Source: Ditylenchus dipsaci (Eukaryota; Nematoda; Chromadorea; Rhabditida; Anguinidae). Taken from it: a stretch of DNA of 64,000 bases. The notes below the pieces were generated by a model. That model had not been told where the DNA came from, made no database searches, and saw only the letters and a program-made list of their open reading frames with translations. The stretch covers positions 1 to 64,000 of the forward strand of contig SADC01001285.1 of the NCBI GenBank assembly GCA_004194705.1, in the 5' to 3' direction. Positions 43,684 through 58,110 of the stretch are shown piece after piece. Position 1 is the stretch's first letter. Each line of letters opens with the position of its first letter. Position numbers and translations under genes: made by a program.

Positions 43684-44648
43684 TCAAGCGACTGTTTTAG
43701 TCCAAAGTTGAATCAGGCAACATGGGACTTTTTGTATTTCCCTGGTACCAAGTAGCATATACCAATCTGCTGTCAGTTTTGACCAAGGAAGTTGAGACCA
43801 TTTAATCCAGTAATTGCGTCACTCGCTTCTTGTTGGGTCTCATATTGAACAATGGCGTAACCCTAAACCGAATTGAAATTTGGAACGACTTTTTTAAAAA
43901 AAATTTATACTTTGAAATATCCAGTTCGACGATCCAGATTCAAATGCATGTTCAACACATTTCCGTACTCCTAAAATAAATTTTCAGTTTGCACTCTGTT
44001 TTCAAGTTTAAAAGCCACCTTAAATATGTCCTTCACCTCTTCTTCCTGTGCCTCCTATCAAAAAAAATCCGGTTTCATATTTTTTTTAAAGTAAATTACT
44101 TCAAGTAAAACTGACCTCGTGTACATTGGAAACAAAAATAATCCAACCCTGAAGATATAGTTTAAAACTATTTAGTTGGTGCATTTATTTTTACCTCAAC
44201 AGATCTTTGAGGCTGACCAGCATGGCCATCTTCTCCAGCCAACACTTCGTAGTCTTTGACATTACTTTTTTGACCAGCATCGTCGAAGCCACGTCCCTTC
44301 TTCTTGACCACTCCTTTTTGAGCTCGTCGACTAAATCGAAACTCGTAAGAGTCATTTAAGGAAACATTTTCATTGGTAACTTTTGGTTAAAATAGACCGC
44401 CCAGATTTGTTAGGCTAATTGCTAGACCGTCCGGACGAGACGGGCAGCGGCTAGGCCGGACGGCGAAGGACAACGCAGTCACTATACCGGTCACTAGGCT
44501 AGAGTTTGACTACAAGGCCACCCCGATAAAAGGCTTTTTTTTTCGGTCCCCAGGATGGCTTTAGTTGACTGTATTTAACAAACTTACGGTCAATTTCAGC
44601 TCCCTCATCCATCACTTCATCTAGCACAACACTGTCAATATTGGACAT
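43684..44648 (-). CDS. RBM8A: Exon-junction complex protein Y14
   Basis: Forms a heterodimer with Magoh in the exon-junction complex left on spliced mRNAs. Exons: 44588-44648, 44195-44379, 44116-44148, 44019-44054, 43911-43970 and a last exon from 43862. They give MSNIDSVVLDEVMDEGAEID, a basic linker (RRAQKGVVKKKGRGFDD), GQPQRSVE and the RRM: GWIIFVSNVHE (RNP2), EAQEEEVKDIFK, EYGNVLNMHLNLDRRTG, GYAIVQYETQQEASDAI (RNP1). The order and the QRSVEGW junction match Y14 well. A one-base loss near 43778 breaks the frame just before LTADW, the equivalent of the family's ISVDW. The C-terminal end after this is uncertain: a frame runs to a TGA at 43684-43686 but lacks the usual Arg-rich tail. Small introns are 46-61 bp, the first about 210 bp. 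Confidence 0.92.
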
Positions 44649-47999
<3,351 letters not shown>

Positions 48000-48086
48000 G
48001 GCGAAAAAATTCAAGTTGTTATGAAACAAGAAAACGACCTGCTGTTGTTATTGTTGGATTTCGTCGTGACAGTTATTTTGTTCTAA

Positions 48087-48092
48087 AATAAA
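48087..48092 (+). promoter_or_regulatory. RPS15A poly(A) signal
   Basis: AATAAA, 87 bp after the TAA stop. Confidence 0.75.
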
Positions 48093-48387
48093 TGTGTTAA
48101 AAATTTAAACCGCGTTTTGGTTTTTATATTTACAAATTTGGAATTTCACTTTTTCTAATGCTATAAAGGAAAATGAGAGAAAAATTCTAGTCTTAAAAAT
48201 ATATTGCAGGCCCGAAAAAGTGCAAAATTTATCCTTAAAACAGCGTATTTCTTAAGATATATCTACAAGATCACCCCCGAATTTTTTCCTTCAGTGGTTC
48301 CTATATCATAAAATCTAAAATTACTTTCCTCTGTCAAAAACTTCAAAAATCCAGTCAAATCAGTAATTTATCCTGTCGAATCTTATA

Positions 48388-49037
48388 CAGTCCACTCTCG
48401 ATATAGTGACACCCCCTTAAGTTAGTTCCAGCCTAGGGTCCGACACTTTTTTTAACCTACCGTATTCTCTCTAATGAGCGCCGCGGGGCGCTTATTAGAG
48501 AGTGGCGATTTTTTCAAACTTTAAGTGATCTGAAACTTCTGTTTTTATTAACTTTTTGAGCTATGTAAAAAGTGCCTGTTAGATTTTTAAAATGCCTCGC
48601 AGGCACTTTTTACAGAGCTTCAAAAGATAATGAAAACAGAAGTTTCAGACCACTTGAAGTTAGGGGGGGGGGCGCTAATCAGAGAGGGGGCGCTCAATAG
48701 AGAGAATATGGTAATTTGGAATGTTTTTTATCCATTCTGTTCTGACAGTCTGGTCCCAAGCATCGTAAGAATTCCGATTTTTCCGATCGTTTTTCGAAAA
48801 GAACATTTTTTTAAAGCCTTTTAAAAACGGGGTGTCACTATATCTAGTTTTTACTTTTCTAACCTAAAATTAATTTTCTTCTCGAAAAACGATCGGCCAA
48901 ATCGGAATCCTTACGATATTTGGGACCAGACTGTCAGAACATAATGGATAAAAAAATTTCCAAATTAGGTTAAAAAAAGTGTCGGACCCTAGGCTGGAAC
49001 GAACTTGAGGGGGTGTCACTATACCGAGAGTGGACTG
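48388..49037. mobile_element. Tigger-like palindromic element, about 200-bp arms
   Basis: TA-flanked; CAGTCCACTCTCGATATAGT at the left and its near-complement at the right. The arms share AGCCTAGGGTCCGACACTTT and complement. A TACCGTAT-type MITE (48460-48711) interrupts the left arm. The uninterrupted right arm shows the empty site (TTTGGAA..TAGGTT), proving insertion at TA. Confidence 0.9.
48460..48711. mobile_element. TACCGTAT-type MITE nested in the Tigger-like element
   Basis: TA-flanked. Ends CCGTATTCTCTCTAATGAGC and CTCAATAGAGAGAATATGG. Inner arms CTTTAAGTGATCTGAAACTT / AAGTTTCAGACCACTTGAAG. Confidence 0.9.
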
Positions 49038-49074
49038 TATTTTAATTTATTTTTTTTGCCTAGCTCTAGTTAAA

Positions 49075-49233
49075 TAAAACATGGTAGAATACCCTGAAAC
49101 CAGACATTTACTTAGGTCCTCCAAGGCAAAACGTCAAATGTTAGTCAAAAAAATTATGCTAAAAAGCGACCTAAAAAGGGGCGGAAACATGTTTTAAGCA
49201 CGTACTAGCTGCTAAAATGTTAAAAAAATGGTT
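49075..49233 (-). repeat. Family A side-arm fragment
   Basis: Matches the GAAACG-type arm: GGTCCTCCAAGGCAAAACG and GGCGGAAACATG..GCTGCTAAAATGTT. The centre is absent. Confidence 0.5.
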
Positions 49234-49235
49234 AT

Positions 49236-49589
49236 ACCGTATATTCTCTATTAATCCCCACTCTCTTATAATCCCACACCCTGCGGACTTCATATCTCAG
49301 CCTAGAGCAAATATTTCACAAATCTGTTTTTTTGCGTTTTCTTAATTAGTACGAGCTCACCTGATTCCACTTTTCAGATTTTGGTCGACTGCCCAAAAAT
49401 CTTAAAATCGACCTCAAATATTTCCGATTTTTAGGGGTTGAAAAATAGGGTTCTTACGGGTTATCCGCACCACCTTTTATTTTTATTTAAGAAAGCCCGA
49501 AGAAAACCCCCTTTTGAAAAAACAGGTGGTGCGGATAACCCGTAAGAACCAAAATAGTCGACCATGGGGGATTAATAGAGAATATACGG
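49236..49589. mobile_element. TACCGTAT-type MITE interrupted by a small palindrome
   Basis: TA-flanked; CCGTATATTCTCTATTAATC and GGGGGATTAATAGAGAATAT at the ends. The 102-bp palindrome 49449-49550 is inserted between AAAAATAG and AAAATAG. Confidence 0.88.
49449..49550. mobile_element. 102-bp palindromic MITE, second copy
   Basis: Ends GGTTCTTACGGGTTATCCGC and complement; same family as 41450-41547. The flanks AAAATAG are duplicated over 7 bp, or 8 bp if one A is missing from the right-hand run. Confidence 0.88.
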
Positions 49590-49599
49590 TAACTGATTT

Positions 49600-50095
49600 T
49601 GGGCGAGAACCATATGCCACAATCCTGCCACTACTTTTATATCTAATTAATCAAACGGCTCAAATTACTTTCACTACAACTACTATGAACAAATTTTATT
49701 GTATAAGAAAAACATTTTTTGGCTTTCTTTATTATAGTAGAATAGATCGCTTCATTGTTGAATGAAAGGGGCATACCCGCGCGTTACTCGGAGAAAAGGC
49801 GGGGACCAGCACTTTTTTCTTTCTCGATCAAGTTTACATGCGGTCTCATCCAGATTTTCTAAGTTTTCTTCCTAGTTTTGAAAGTAGTATAAGGTGATCT
49901 ACATCACATCTGATGTGAAACAAATAAAAAATAGGATGATTCAAAAAAATTTGTTGCTCCCCGCTTTAACTTTTTGAAACTCGCTGGTATGCCCCTTTAA
50001 CAGTATCTAAATATATTCTTCTCCATAACAAAAATATTTTTTACAGAAAAGATGCTTGGAATGTCAGCTTTCGAATGGTATAGAACAAGTGTACT
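49600..50095. other. Non-coding stretch, no gene seen
   Basis: 49760-49998 has AAAGGGGCATACCCGCG facing GGTATGCCCCTTT, an inverted pair of another MITE-like element. No coding evidence. Confidence 0.45.
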
Positions 50096-50097
50096 TA

Positions 50098-50361
50098 CCG
50101 TATAACCTCTATTAAACGGGCATGCCCATTTAATTTTCAACCCCTAAAAAATCGAAAAAAAAATATTTTGATTTTGAGATTTTTGGGTACTCAAAAAAAT
50201 CTAAAAAGCGGAATCAACTAAGATCGAGGTGATCAAGAAAACGCGAAGAACAGATTTGCAAAAAAAATTTTTTTTGCGCTGTGATATAGGTCCTTGAGGG
50301 TGCCCGTTTATTAGAGGGTGTCCGTTTATTGGAGGGTGTCCGTTTAATAGAGGTTTTACGG
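50098..50361. mobile_element. TACCGTAT-type MITE
   Basis: TA-flanked; CCGTATAACCTCTATTAAAC and GTTTAATAGAGGTTTTACGG at the ends. The right end has three copies of GTCCGTTTATTRGAGG. Confidence 0.88.
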
Positions 50362-50865
50362 TATCTCAATTTAAAAAAAAATCAAAAACAAATTCGGAAA
50401 AATTTAGACTCACCCTGTACTTTTTAAAATTCACCAGCAAACATCAAAAAGCTAAATGAGAAAGCTTATATAGAAAATTTTCTTCTATGGAAATTACTGC
50501 TGATACCAGCTTTTTCAGGTCGGGCACGGGCATGCCCTTCTAATAATAAAAAACAAATTAGCGCGACTTTTTTTTTAGTCGACTGTAGAATGAGTATCAA
50601 GGAATCAATAAATATGTTGTTCTTCATAACTTAACAAATCTTCTGAACAATGTCAGCAGCAGCGTTGTGGTATTTGGAGTGATGTGTGATGAGCAGCAGG
50701 ACCTAAAAGCCTTTTACGGTGCTCACAGTGGAAATCGGAAGTCGAGATTGTTGAGGTCTCATAGCTCTGCCAGTTTTGAACAAATTTTTGTGCTGTAAAT
50801 CAATTTTGTCTGTGGTCCTTCCTACATGAAAAGTAATTTTCCAATAGTTGCACAGTCTAGCCTCT
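50362..50865. other. Non-coding stretch, no gene seen
   Basis: Unassigned AT-rich sequence. GGGCATGCCC at 50527-50536 is a short palindrome. Confidence 0.4.
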
Positions 50866-50867
50866 AT

Positions 50868-51407
50868 ATAGTGTACACTCTGGAGATCGACCTCAGGTGT
50901 TCACTATATAGACGGTTGGCTTTAATCACATTGATATCGAATCAAATCAGCATAAATTTACTTCAGACTATACAGCAGAGGTAAACAAAGATCATATCGG
51001 TCTGGATCAGATCGATCTGAACTTATCTGAAAAATATCATTGTCAAAAAAGTCAAAATTTTGCGGGATTTCAAATTTTCTAGTCAGAAAATGACTTGTAC
51101 CACTCAGAATTTTACCCCATAAAGGCCAAAAGCCACTAAAAGTTGGTTCCTGGGGGGAAGTAACAGCCTTTCAAAAAAGTCACAACCATACTTGCACGCC
51201 CTGGGCGCCGACGTCGGGCGCCAGGCGCTCAAGGTCGGCGCCGGCGCCGATTCCTTACAAGCCCGGCGCCGGCGCCCTTGTGTTTTTTACAGATGGCGCC
51301 GACGCTCGAGATTTTTATAAATCTAGATCGGCTGATCTTTGCCCACTTCTGCTATATAGATGTGTACACTATATAGAGTATACACTTCTATATAAAGGTT
51401 AAACTGT
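50868..51407. mobile_element. Tigger-like element with nested GGCGCC-rich piece
   Basis: Left end CAGTCTAGCCTCTATATAGT. The right end has GTGTACACTATATAGAG and closes with AAACTGTA. 51190-51320 is dense in GGCGCC (GGGCGCCGACGTCGGGCGCC), probably a relic of the 38894-39131 family. Confidence 0.65.
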
Positions 51408-51544
51408 ACAAGAAAAAAAAGTTAATAGTAAATAGCCGAATATACCTCCGATTTCGATAATTGCTTTACGTCAAGTTTAAAGAATTTTAACGAAACGTTC
51501 ATACATGAGCTGTAGTTTTCCGGTAGCTGTGCCCTATCTGGAGT

Positions 51545-51857
51545 GTACCGTATTGGAAGAGTTGACAGCTCTAGTAAAGAATGCGTTTCTATTTTTTGCC
51601 TTGCCACCACCACCTCCTCCTCCCCGGACCTGTTGTTTTTTTTTTTGCGAAAAACAACTTGGTCCTCCCTGTTCCTTATGGTTATTGTAACATTGTGATT
51701 ATGGCGATCGTGGTTATCATGGTTAACATGATCACCCATAACATAATCCCTTTAAAAACAACAGGGGGACCTAGCTGTTTTTCACGAAAAAATAACAGGG
51801 GGACCAAGGCAAAAAATGGAAACGCATTCTTTACTAGACCCGAGTTGACTGTATACC
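51545..51857. repeat. Inverted-repeat element with GGACCAAGGC module
   Basis: Left CTAGTAAAGAATGCGTTTC, right GAAACGCATTCTTTACTAG and GAGTTGACTGTA. Inside are TTTTTTGCCTTG / CAAGGCAAAAAA and CATGGTTAACATGATCA. Relative of 1101-1354. Confidence 0.75.
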
Positions 51858-51863
51858 TATAAT

Positions 51864-52128
51864 GGGGCGTAATCGTTTCGCCAATAAAATGAGATCTTTT
51901 CGCCACTGAGATCACTTCGTCAATGCTATGCTTTCGCCAATGGCTTCTTTTCTCAGGTACTCTCATTCCTTGATTAAGCGAATCACCACTTATTTTGTAG
52001 CTCGTTTCACTGGCTAAGAAAAAGGAGAAGTAACTTGCCTGACAAATAATTTAAAGTACTTGTAAAAAAGCTATTGGCGAGAAGATCTAATTGGCGAAAC
52101 TTTCATTGGCAAAACTATTACGCCTCCC
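51864..52128. mobile_element. hAT-like MITE with TTTCGCCAAT motifs, perfect TSD
   Basis: CCTATAAT is duplicated at 51856-51863 and 52129-52136. Ends GGGGCGTAATCGTTTCGCC and GGCAAAACTATTACGCCTC. TTCGCCAAT/ATTGGCGAA occurs about six times near the ends. Confidence 0.85.
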
Positions 52129-52419
52129 TATAATAAATAAGTCGTCAAAATTTGCTTGGCGCTTCCTATAAAGAACACTCTGTAAGTAAAACGACTGGAG
52201 ATCAAACAAAAGCTTTAATTGATTTTGGTAGAAGTCATTCAGGTATATTGTAATGGTTTAGCTGGAGTCCTGGAGTCAATGTTTAGACAATCTTGAAGTA
52301 ATTTTAAAACAAAACGACTTGTAAAAAAAGTCTACGTCACTTTCACGTGGTTTACTGGTGTGTTTTTCTAGGACTATTTGGATGAACATGGATCATAGTA
52401 ACTTTTTGACTAAAAACTA

Positions 52420-52585
52420 GAGAATCGGGCGCTGCGATACATCGCAGCGTACGCAGCAAATTTGGGCCAAAAGCATCGCAGCGCAACAGCGTACGCAAAT
52501 TTTTGAAAACAGCGCATATCGCAGCGCAACCAGGGATGGCCGAAAAACATCGCAGCGCAACATCGCAAAAGGGCAAAACCGATAC
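52420..52585. repeat. Array of CATCGCAGCGCAAC units
   Basis: Six or so copies of ATCGCAGCG/CGCTGCGAT mixed with GTACGCAAATTT. It resembles the sub-terminal arrays of the hAT-like elements but no ends or duplications were found. Confidence 0.6.
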
Positions 52586-52589
52586 TCTA

Positions 52590-52965
52590 CTAAAAACCTC
52601 TGAACACAGGATTTTTCAATATGTGTATTTGAAAATTTGAGTTCAAATTACTAAAATGTTTGTTCCGGCTTTTTTTATGCGCGTATTCTGTAAAGCATGC
52701 TCGAATCCCATGTGAGTTTGGCTGCCCAACTCTGAAAGCTAACAAAACTTTTAGGAATGACCCATAGCCCATGTGTCAGTTAAGAAAACCTATGATATGA
52801 GTATCAAAGTGTTTTAGAAGTTGAGTGACCATTGTACCACTTTTTGTGGACCTTCACAGCTGGGGAGCCAGATTTGTCAGGAACCTGGGCACGCTCTACA
52901 AGAATACGCAGAAAAAAATTCATCTAAGTTCTCCCAGGTCACAGTCAGGGTTCCTCCCTTGTTAG
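52590..52965. repeat. Family B inverted repeat, copy 1
   Basis: CGCGTATTCTGTAAAGCATG faces GGCACGCTCTACAAGAATAC. Interior TAGGAATGACCCATAGCCCA, CACAGCTGGGGAGCC. The same blocks, in the other order of strands, are at 61620-61980. Confidence 0.7.
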
Positions 52966-53403
52966 CACCAAAAATTCTAGAAAAGCGAAAAAAATTAGAC
53001 ATAAACTTTGAAGGCGCTCACTCGGCGATGAAAAAAGTGTCAGAGTAAAGTTTAAAGTTCCCTTTAAAGTTTAAATATAATTTTTTTTCACTTTTTCGAG
53101 TATAGTATTTAGTTTGATACTAAAATATAGTTGACAGGGCTATAATTTGGTGCCAAAACCTTAGAATTGAAAAAAAATTTGATCTAAAAATAGGTCAAAA
53201 TATACTGACGATGAAAATTGTGACGGTGAATCGTACTGTTAACCACATTTCGCTATAAATTCGCAATTTTCATCTTCAAATTTAATTGTTGCTATTTTGT
53301 TTTCAGTTATTTGTCCCAATATTAGTATGTCATAGGTTCTAACAAAAAATAAAGATATAAAAAATGTTAATTTGCAGTGCTAATGTTTTGTATAAGGAAA
53401 CAT

Positions 53404-53660
53404 ATGGCGCTACTGCAGAATCCGTTTCCGTTTTTGTCTCGGTCCCCCTGTCTATTATAGTTATGTTAATACAGTCGACGCTCAATATAACGTCTCTCAA
53501 GGGACCGGCCAAAATGGGACGTTATATCGAGCGTCCACTGTATGGTGATTATACTGATCATGGTGATTATAGTTTACATGATCAGCTTAACCATGCTCGC
53601 CTATAAAACAACAGGAGAGACCAAGGCAAAAAAACGGAAATGATTCTGCAGTAGTGCCAT
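53404..53660. repeat. Inverted-repeat element holding a Tigger MITE
   Basis: Ends TGGCGCTACTGCAGAATC and GATTCTGCAGTAGTGCCA. Second blocks TTTTTGTCTCGGTCCCCCTG and complement. 53472-53540 is a nested 69-bp MITE. Confidence 0.75.
53472..53540. mobile_element. 69-bp Tigger-like MITE
   Basis: TA-flanked; CAGTCGACGCTCAATATAAC / GTTATATCGAGCGTCCACTG with GGGACCGGCC in the middle, the hallmark layout of pogo/Tigger-derived MITEs. Confidence 0.85.
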
Positions 53661-53666
53661 TATAAA

Positions 53667-54343
53667 TAGGGTTCGATGCATCGAAATTTCGATTAATCGA
53701 ATCGAATCGATAATCGAAATTTTCGATTAATCGAATCGATAATCGAAATTTTCGATTAATCGAATCGATAATCGAAATTTTCAATGAATCGAATCGAAAA
53801 ACCCGAAAATTTTTGATCCTCTTAATCAGTTAACGTGTTTCAGTGCATGAACTGGCTTTCTAATATAGCATCTAAATACGGCGGTTATTAAAAAAAAAGC
53901 TAGAATGTTACTCAAACTAGTTTTTTACATAACTGTTCTGAACTTAAAGACCTTGAGTCTGGGGTAGCTAGTCTAAAAATTTGTCTCATTGTTTAAGAAA
54001 ACAAATCAAAGACAAACACTCGTGTTTTACATATCATTTCGGACTTTGGCTTCCAAAAAATTACTTAAGACTTTTTTGACTTTCAAAAATTACTTTAGGC
54101 TTGTGTTTTCTGGAAATTATTTCAGACTTTTCTTTTCAGCAATTACTTCAGACTTTGGCTTTTCCATGTGTACACATTGTCCGTGTGATATAAAAGGCTA
54201 CCTTAAGACTACAGAAGATTCCATTAATAATGGAATCGAATCAATAACCGAAATTTTCGATTAATCGAGTCGAATCGATAATCGAAATTTTTCGATTAAT
54301 GAGTGCGGTTAATCGATTTCGATTAATCGAATCGACAACCCTA
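53667..54343. mobile_element. hAT-like element with ATTAATCGAATCG arrays, perfect TSD
   Basis: ATTATAAA is duplicated at 53659-53666 and 54344-54351. Starts TAGGGTTCGATGCATCG and ends CGACAACCCTA. Both ends are arrays of TTCGATTAATCGAATCGAT (five to six units each). The interior (53815-54215) has no transposase; ACTTTGGCTT / TTACTTCAGAC units repeat at 54045-54165. Confidence 0.9.
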
Positions 54344-54811
54344 ATTATAAACATATGATAAGGTTTATTTTACATGAAAAGAGTTTATGTGTAAAGAAGA
54401 CTTTGGCGTTGGTATTTTAAAACTGCATGCAACATTATCTTCTTTTCTCCTGGCTATTCTTTTTTTTTAATATCCTAATGTTTATAGTTTATATGCATAA
54501 AGAGACGTATAATGTTTAAAAATTTAGTGCAAATACTGTAGTTCTTCTAATATAAGACCATAGCCTTTTATTAAAAGCATTTTTAAAGTTTAAATTGCCT
54601 GAAGTTTTGTTTTTTGATATTTTCGATATTCGCTCTGTAAAAGCTGCCTATTGAATTTCGGAAAACTATATGGCACTTAATATACAATAAATAGGAATTT
54701 TTATAGAGCTCGAAAATTGAAGAAAAACGAAATTTTCAGACCACTTTTAATTAGGAGAGTCTTTTGTTAATTAGAAGAAATACGGTATAGTGCTTTGTAG
54801 ATTAGACCACC
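54344..54811. other. Upstream of the MPN gene, with a MITE end
   Basis: 54600-54788 ends TTAATTAGAAGAAATACGGTA, a TACCGTAT-family end. The gene's start codon follows 24 bp later, so the MITE lies in its promoter or 5' UTR. Confidence 0.5.
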
Positions 54812-57465
54812 ATGAACTTCCTGCGGAAGAAAGATAGACCCAGCATAAAAACGGTAATTTTTCATATAAAATCATAAACTTTTGTTTTTTTCTTCAGATT
54901 GTTATCCGTTCTCTAGTGCCTCAGTACATCAATGATCACCACTATCGAGAGCTCAGCCCAGAAAAGCTCAATGATCAAGTATATGGAGTATTGCTTGGTG
55001 AAGTTGGTGCTGATGGTGAAGCCAGAATTACCAACAGCTTTCCTGGTAATTTTTGTTAATCAATCGATTTTGTCAATTTGGGGAAGAAAGGGTACCATTG
55101 CGGGGTCGAGAAGAATTAAATTAGAATATAAATTAGAAAGAATAACAGCCTATAAGATATCAAAGATTAGCTGGAAATCTGGGCCACATTTGGTCTATAA
55201 CATACGTGTGGCAGTGAAAAGAGGTAGTTATTAGGCTCGTCTCATACTCCCTCGGGACACGGGACAACCTTTCAAACGTTTTTTGTCCCCATCTTGGGTC
55301 CCAGACATCATTTTTCACCGCTTTCAACAGGTCCTTAACAAAATCGTCCTTGCTCTATAATATAGACATGGCAGATTTTTTATAACAACTATCAGAACGA
55401 GTTTTAGGCTGTCCCGCAGGCGTGGGCTTAGCCAGGAGGTGGGATGACGTGGAGGGGGCACGTGCCCTCCCCCACCCCCGTCAGATTTTTTTTGATTTTC
55501 CGGTTACGCCCCTGCCCGCAGGTCATTGTCCCGCGGATAAATCCCCAGATTTGTACCGCGGGACAAGACCTAGGGACGACCTAAAATTATTTCTAGTTCT
55601 ATCGTTTAGAGCAAGGTCGACTTACCGTTAAATCTGTTGTCACGGTTGAAAAATAGCCGTGTACCGTGGCTTTAGGGGCACTTGTCCCGTGTACCGTGTC
55701 CCGCGGAGTATGAGGGCAGCCCTAGAATGTCACAAACGTAATTATCTCACTTTTAGGGAATCAAATATATTATACTGCACATTATTCGCACTCACATCCG
55801 AGTTTGCACTAGAACTGATTTCTCTGAAAAGTACTAATTTCTAATCCTAAGTTTTTGTGTCTGCCTGACAGAAAGCGCTTTTTTGACCTTTATAAATGTT
55901 AAACAGTATATCTTTGACATTGCGCCGATAAATTATTTTAGTGCCAGACGTGCTCAACTCTCACTACATAAATAAAAGTCTAAAAGCTTGGTTCAAAAAG
56001 GACACGCCGCTTGGATGGTACAGATCTGGAAAAAATAGTGACGTAGGTTTTTTTTACCGTGAAAAAACTAAAATTAAAGAGGGGCTTGAAGGGGCGACCC
56101 AATGATTCAGTGCAGAAACAGGATGCGTCTAACTAACAAACTTTTCAGAACCCTTCCTGCTTTCACCCGTTTTGCGTTAAGTTTGATATTTATGACGTCA
56201 GACCATTTTTAAAACTAAATTTGCTAGAGATCAAGACACTGCTGATCCTATTTTTTCCAGAAAGCTGAGATATTGGTATTTTGGGTAGATCACACAGGAA
56301 ATTCGGACCACTTCCGTACTTTGAAGGATATCTTAGCTTTCTGAGATTTTCAAACTTGATCTTAATGGATTTGGATTTAGGAAGAGATTTTGATACAAGG
56401 GGTTACTTTCCAAAAACTTTCACCCTCAAAATTGTCGATTTTTAATTAAAAGTTTCAAAACTTCTATCAGAAAGTGTCGCGAGTTGATATTTTACCAAAA
56501 TTTATGGAGAGGAAGGGGATGGTATTCGCTACTAAGCTCCAATTTCTATATTCTGGTAATCCCATCTTATAAATAAGCATATTCGATCTACTACAGCTAT
56601 CCGCCAACTTATTTTCGGACTTTTAGATTGAAAATTTTTCTAGGTTCTTTGTTGTTTTTCAAATTTTCAGTCTAATTTGTCTATTGCTAGTTTTTAAAAC
56701 GCAGAACTCGGAATCGTTTTTTTAGAAAAAATATCATGACTAGCTTTAGTAAGATGAAATGTCAATTTAAGTATATAATTCGGGAGTCTTTTTTTTGTCA
56801 TTAGGTCAATGAGCATGTGAATGGTGATTCAGCAAAAGTTTACGCCGGCGAAAGTTTTCTCAAGCTGTTTTCGAGTTATTTTTAGCATGCTTTTCGGTGA
56901 ATTTTGCTTGGTTTTTTGCACAACCTTGGAAAACAAAATCCACACACATGCTGCCAGGGTGGTATCTTCAGCCGGGCTTTAACTCAGCCGGCTGAAGCTG
57001 AAGACTGAGGTGAAAGTTTTGACCTGGCTGACAGCTGAGGGAAATTTTGGAAGTCAGCCGGCTGAAGGAAGTTTTTGTGCTAAATTTTCGGCATTTTTGT
57101 TGATTTCCAACTGTTATTCTGACGATTTTGAAGTGTGGAGTTAATAAAAAAAATTTAATGGTTAAAATTCCTTCCAAGCTGTTGCTGATTGTTATATTTA
57201 AGTCAGACGGCTGACTCGGAGAACTCAGCCATCAGCCGGCTGTGGTAAAAATTCGGGCCTGGCTGATGGCTGAGGTAAAATTTTTGAAATGGCTGACGGC
57301 TGAGGTAATTTTTTCCAACTCAACCAACCCTGCATGCTACTGAAATAAAATTTTTAGTCTGATGCTGCAATTCAAAAAACGCTGTCCAAGTGTTTTGGAT
57401 CTAGAATTATGCTGATTCAACCAACGATTTCTCAGCAACATCCCACTGTGTTTCTGCGTGTTAAG
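54812..57465 (+). CDS. MPN-domain protein (Abraxas or eIF3/CSN-like), N-terminal exons
   Basis: Exons: 54812-54853, 54898-55045, 55942-56042 and 57358-57465, with matching phases and no frame break. They encode MNFLRKKDRPSIKT, then IVIRSLVPQYINDHHY and YGVLLGEVGADGEARITNSF, then NKSLKAWFKKDTPLGWYRSG, then AAIQKTLSKCFGSRIMLIQP and HPTVFLRVK. The pattern 'GVLLGEV...ITNSF...LGWY.S/TG...D.AIQ' is that of an MPN fold lacking the metal-binding histidine pair, as in eIF3f/h, CSN6, RPN8 and Abraxas. The LLGEV and GWY blocks are close to Abraxas/Abro1, the scaffold of BRCC36 complexes, but I cannot decide between the families. The C-terminal exons were not found. The 0.9-kb and 1.3-kb introns hold hAT-like elements, whereas the first intron is 44 bp. 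Confidence 0.6.
55231..55727. repeat. Inverted-repeat element with CCCGCGGGACA units
   Basis: Left GTCTCATACTCCCTCGGGAC, right complement GTCCCGCGGAGTATGAGGGC. Multiple TTGTCCCG / GGGACAA motifs. Lies in intron 2 of the MPN gene; its internal reading frames are not genes. Confidence 0.7.
56955..57332. mobile_element. hAT-like element with TCAGCCGGCTGA array
   Basis: Ends CAGGGTGGTATCTTCAGCC and CCAACTCAACCAACCCTG. CATGCTGC (56947-56954) and CATGCTAC (57333-57340) match at 7 of 8. Array of CTCAGCCGGCTGAAG and GGCTGACGGCTGAGG. In intron 3 of the MPN gene, ending just before exon 4. Confidence 0.8.
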
Positions 57466-57679
57466 GTAATTTATCATTAACGAAAAAATTTTAAAGCTTA
57501 ATGCCAAAATTACGCGGGTAACCGATATTACAAGGCTCATTCCTCATAACTTTTTTCTTTTTACGGCCTTAAGTACATCTGTTGATAGTATAGTATAGAA
57601 GATATTATCCCGCAAACTTCCATTTGCTGCGACAGATTACAATCAACGGCTAAAGTGCCGAATTCTTGGTTCGTCCGAA

Positions 57680-58065
57680 AACACGTTTAAACTGCTTTTT
57701 CACACGTTTTTATTTCTGAAACATGCAGAAAACGTGTTTTTTAAGGCCCGGAAATGCATGTTTGAGAAAACTTTTATTTAAATTTTAAATTTTTGCTTGG
57801 GGATCAAGGTAAACCACCAGAATGGGGTACGTGGACACCCATAAAAAGATGGGATTTGAACATAGTTTTGTTAACTGGGCCCACCGCATATAGAAACTCT
57901 GGTATGCATACTGCTTTAATGCATCCAGAGTCACCTCCTGAAGAGGCTCGGGGGTTTCAGAGATGCGCACACAGACTAACCTTGTACATTATTAGACTCA
58001 TGATCATAAATCGAGACTTTTTTGCCGAGCTCTAGTCACCATAACGGGTAGAACACCCTTTTACA
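57680..58065 (+). repeat. Family A element, copy 8, partial
   Basis: GAAACG-type arm (TTTTTATTTCTGAAACATGC) and centre pieces (CTCTGGTATGCATAC, GCATCCAGAGTCACC, AGAGATGCGCACACA). The hairpin is largely lost. Confidence 0.6.
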
Positions 58066-58110
58066 AGGAGCAACAGGCACCTATCAGTGCCTTGATCGTG
58101 TTTGTGCCTA

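Noticed and set aside
52352..52576. Cys/Ala-rich minus-strand protein (CAAICAVFKNLRTL)
   Set aside because: It is produced by the CATCGCAGCGCAAC array; no gene context.
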